A DNA stretch of 27,495 bases. Source: Pseudomonadota bacterium. Lineage in GTDB: Bacteria; Pseudomonadota; Gammaproteobacteria; Burkholderiales; SHXO01. Made by a program: the position numbers and the translations under genes. Position 1 is the first letter of the stretch; every line of letters starts with the position of its first letter. The notes beneath the pieces are model-generated. The model was not told the DNA's origin and ran no database searches. It saw only the letters and a program-made list of their open reading frames with translations. Below are positions 25,007-27,495 of the stretch, in pieces. The stretch is taken from NCBI GenBank assembly GCA_023430065.1, contig JAEZCG010000149.1:1-27495 (forward strand). The letters are read 5' to 3'.

Positions 25007-25711
25007 ATGCTGCTGACGCCCACCGAGATCGAGCGGCTGACCATCTATGTCGCCGCAGAGATGGCACGCAAGCGCAAGGCCAAGGGGCTCAAGCTCAACC
25101 ATCCGGAGGCGACCGCCTACATCGTGGATGAGATCCTGGAAGGTGCGCGCGAAGGGCGCTCGGTCGCGGAACTGATCGGATTCGGGTCCACGCTTCTGTG
25201 CCGGGACGATGTGATGTCGGGCGTCGCAGAGCTGATGCCGATGCTTCAGGTCGAGGCGACGTTTCCGGACGGCACCAAGCTGGTCACCGTGCACGAGCCG
25301 ATCAGGCCCGGCAAGGGCACGACGAGAGAGGCCGGCGTGCACATGACGCCGGGCGAAATCATCCCCGCCGACGGCGATATCGAGATCAACGCCGGCAGGA
25401 CGAAAGCCAGGGTCAGGGCCCTCAACACCGGCGACCGCCCGATCCAGGTGGGCAGCCACTTCCATTTCTTCGAGGTGAACAAGGCGCTCGACTTCGACCG
25501 GGCGCAGGCCTTCGGCATGCACCTCGACATCCCCGCCGGAACCGCCGTGCGCTTCGAGCCCGGCGAAGCGAAGGAGGTCGAACTGGTCGCTTTCGGCGGC
25601 ACCGGCGAGATATTCGGGTTGAACGGCCTGACCAACGGCTCCACCCGCAGCGCGAACCGCAAGGAGGAGGCGCTGCGGCTGGCGCGCGAACGTGGGTACA
25701 GGGGTGCCTGA
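25007..25711 (+). CDS. ureAB: Fused urease gamma-beta subunit (cluster 2)
   Basis: 234 residues; ATG with AAGGA eight bases upstream. Residues 1-100 are a complete gamma domain ([20 protein letters not shown] ... [17 protein letters not shown]), 101-112 a linker, and from Met113 ([18 protein letters not shown]) a beta domain with [20 protein letters not shown] and [20 protein letters not shown]. The C end ([15 protein letters not shown]) is longer than in the stand-alone beta chain of cluster 1 and resembles the tail of Helicobacter UreA, which is also a gamma-beta fusion. Contrast with cluster 1, where the same subunits are separate genes. Confidence 0.95.
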   Translation: MLLTPTEIERLTIYVAAEMARKRKAKGLKLNHPEATAYIVDEILEGAREGRSVAELIGFGSTLLCRDDVMSGVAELMPMLQVEATFPDGTKLVTVHEPIRPGKGTTREAGVHMTPGEIIPADGDIEINAGRTKARVRALNTGDRPIQVGSHFHFFEVNKALDFDRAQAFGMHLDIPAGTAVRFEPGEAKEVELVAFGGTGEIFGLNGLTNGSTRSANRKEEALRLARERGYRGA

Positions 25712-25800
25712 GGCGCCTTTCGCATCACCTGGGCAAAACAAATCCGATGCCGGTGCTTTCCAATCCGACGCAGAACCGATATTTCTCAATCGAATGAAAA

Positions 25801-25815
25801 CTTCCTCAAAGGAAG
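25801..25815 (+). promoter_or_regulatory. Hairpin covering the ureC2 ribosome site
   Basis: CTTCC-TCAAA-GGAAG is a 5-bp stem that includes the AAAGGAAG ribosome site, six bases before the second ureC start. It could reduce translation when folded, but the stem is short. Confidence 0.3.
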
Positions 25816-25821
25816 CCGAAC

Positions 25822-27495
25822 ATGGCGAGAATGTCCCGTAAGGAATACGCGCAGCTCTACGGTCCCACCAAGGGCGACGGCGTGCGCCTCGGTGACACCT
25901 CGCTGATCGCCGAGATCGAACACGACCACGCGGTGCCGGGCGACGAGTGCCTGCACGGCGGCGGCAAGACGCTGCGTGACGGGCTGGGGCTCACGCCCGG
26001 CTTCGACAGTGCCCAGGGTGCGCTGGACATGCTGATCAGCAACGCCGTCATCATCGATCCCGTGCTCGGCGTGGTGAAGGGCGACATCGGCATCAAGGAC
26101 GGCAGGATCGTCGCCATCGGCAAGGCGGGCAACCCGGCCACCATGGACGGCGTGCATCCGAAGCTCATCTGCGGCGCGGCTACCACGGTGCGCGACGCCG
26201 AAGGGCTGATCGCCACGCCGGGAGGTATTGACGTGCACGTGCACTTCGACAGCGCCCAGCTGGTCGAGCACGCCATCGCCTCGGGCCTGACCACGATGAT
26301 CGGCGGCTCGCTCGGCCCGATCACGGTGGGCATCGACTGCGGCGGCGAGTGGAACGTCGGCAAGATGCTCCAGGCCTCGGAGGCCTGGCCGATGAATTTT
26401 GGTTTTCTCGGCCGCGGCAACACCTCCAAGCCGCGCTCGATCTATGACCAGATGCGCGGCGGCTGCATCGGCCTCAAGATCCACGAGGACTGGGGTGCGA
26501 TGCCGGCGGTCATCGACACCTGTCTCAGCGTGGCCGACGAGCTCGACTTCCAGGTTCAGCTGCACACCGATACGCTAAACGAGTCGGGCTTTTTGGAGGA
26601 CACGCTGGCTGCGATCAACGGCCGCACCATCCACATGTATCACACGGAAGGTGCGGGCGGCGGCCATGCGCCCGACATCATCGCGGTGGCCGGGCAGATG
26701 AACTGCCTGCCGTCGTCGACCAATCCGACCAATCCGTACACGGTGAATACGTTCGACGAGCATCTAGACATGATCATGGTGTGCCATCACCTCAATCCCG
26801 CGGTGCCGGAGGACGTAGCCTTCGCCGAGTCGCGCATCCGCGCGCAGACCATCGCTGCGGAAGACATCCTGCACGACATGGGCGCGATCTCCATGCTCGG
26901 CTCGGACAGCCAGGGCATGGGGCGCATCAACGAGGTGATCTGCCGGACTTGGCAACTCGCCTCGAAGATGAAGGATCAACGCGGCCGGATGCCGGAAGAG
27001 AAGAGCCGCATCGGTGACAACGAACGCATCAAGCGCTACATCGCCAAGTACACGATCAACGCCGCGCGCTCTTTCGGAATCGACGCCTATATCGGCTCGC
27101 TGGAGAGCGGCAAGCTCGCCGATGTCGTGCTGTGGCGACCCGGCTTCTTTGGCATCAAGCCGGAATTGGTGATCAAGGGCGGATTCATCGCCTGGGGTGC
27201 CATGGGAGACAGCGCGGCAAGTCTGATGACCTGCGAGCCGCTGGCGATGCGTCCGCAGTGGGGCGCATTCGGCCAGGCGCGCAAGCACCTGTCGGTCAAC
27301 TTCGTCGCCCAGGCGGCGGTGGACTACGGCGTGCGCGAACGCCTCGGACTGGTGAAGGCGTGCCTGCCGGCGAAAGGCACGCGCAAGCTGAACAAGACGC
27401 ACATGCTGCACAATGATGCCTGCCCCAACATCACGGTGAACCCGCAGACCTTCGATGTGATGATCGACGGCAATGTGATCACCTGCGAACCGGCC
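25822..27495 (+). CDS. ureC: Divergent urease alpha subunit UreC2, 3' end cut by window
   Basis: 558 codons read without a stop to the window end; about ten residues are probably missing. It starts [20 protein letters not shown]. Every metal ligand and catalytic residue of urease is kept: His139/His141 (DVHVHF), Lys219 ([10 protein letters not shown]), His221, the His of [12 protein letters not shown] and [14 protein letters not shown], Cys321-His322 (MVCHHLNP), Arg of AESRIR, and Asp362. Differences cluster around the substrate: the canonical [18 protein letters not shown] is replaced by [15 protein letters not shown], three residues shorter; DSQAMG is DSQGMG (Gly365); YGEE near the N end is PGDE; and NASIPTPQP becomes AASLMTCEP. 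An active hydrolase is likely; urea as substrate is not certain. It follows the fused gamma-beta gene by 110 bases. Confidence 0.93.
   Translation, partial: MARMSRKEYAQLYGPTKGDGVRLGDTSLIAEIEHDHAVPGDECLHGGGKTLRDGLGLTPGFDSAQGALDMLISNAVIIDPVLGVVKGDIGIKDGRIVAIGKAGNPATMDGVHPKLICGAATTVRDAEGLIATPGGIDVHVHFDSAQLVEHAIASGLTTMIGGSLGPITVGIDCGGEWNVGKMLQASEAWPMNFGFLGRGNTSKPRSIYDQMRGGCIGLKIHEDWGAMPAVIDTCLSVADELDFQVQLHTDTLNESGFLEDTLAAINGRTIHMYHTEGAGGGHAPDIIAVAGQMNCLPSSTNPTNPYTVNTFDEHLDMIMVCHHLNPAVPEDVAFAESRIRAQTIAAEDILHDMGAISMLGSDSQGMGRINEVICRTWQLASKMKDQRGRMPEEKSRIGDNERIKRYIAKYTINAARSFGIDAYIGSLESGKLADVVLWRPGFFGIKPELVIKGGFIAWGAMGDSAASLMTCEPLAMRPQWGAFGQARKHLSVNFVAQAAVDYGVRERLGLVKACLPAKGTRKLNKTHMLHNDACPNITVNPQTFDVMIDGNVITCEPA

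Overview
The window is a GC-rich, densely coded piece of a proteobacterial chromosome. The housekeeping genes (fused malic enzyme-phosphotransacetylase MaeB, NudL, YbaK), a P. aeruginosa-like AmiE/AmiC/AmiR set and the nitrogen-control signals fit a betaproteobacterium best. That assignment is inference, and the mscS-like gene at the left edge could have another history. No rRNA, tRNA, CRISPR array, transposase or origin was seen.

Layout. Positions 1-7800 are mostly general functions: a partial MscS-type channel, a secreted TraB/GumN protein, maeB, a TPR protein, two small secreted paralogues, nudL, ybaK, a coiled-coil protein and a DUF938 methyltransferase. Positions 7845-12207 hold urease cluster 1 (ureD-ureA-ureB-ureC-ureF). 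Its alpha subunit is canonical, but ureE and ureG are not here, and two intercistronic gaps carry palindromic repeat-like DNA. Positions 12401-15176 hold a Tat-exported sulfatase-like protein and a convergent secreted protein of unknown function.

Positions 15279-27495 are the most interesting part. amiC-amiR (cytosolic amide sensor plus ANTAR antiterminator) run leftwards. A 522-bp control region separates them from a rightward operon: urtABCDE-type ABC importer, aliphatic amidase amiE, a UreE-like protein, a divergent UreF, a fused gamma-beta urease subunit and a second ureC cut by the window end. The control region holds two tandem NtrC-like sites about three helical turns apart, a GG-N10-GC sigma54-like promoter, a leader with a hairpin whose hexaloop has A1 and G4 (the ANTAR target signature), and an intrinsic terminator before the first gene. 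This looks like AND logic: nitrogen limitation (NtrC) starts transcription and an amide (AmiC/AmiR) allows read-through.

The second UreC keeps every metal ligand and catalytic residue, but the loop that carries one urea-contacting Ala in known ureases is replaced and three residues shorter, and the other urea-contacting Ala is Gly. With its amide-type regulation, importer and amidase partner, I propose a nitrogen- and amide-controlled operon built around a urease-like hydrolase whose true substrate may not be plain urea. The substrate is unproven.
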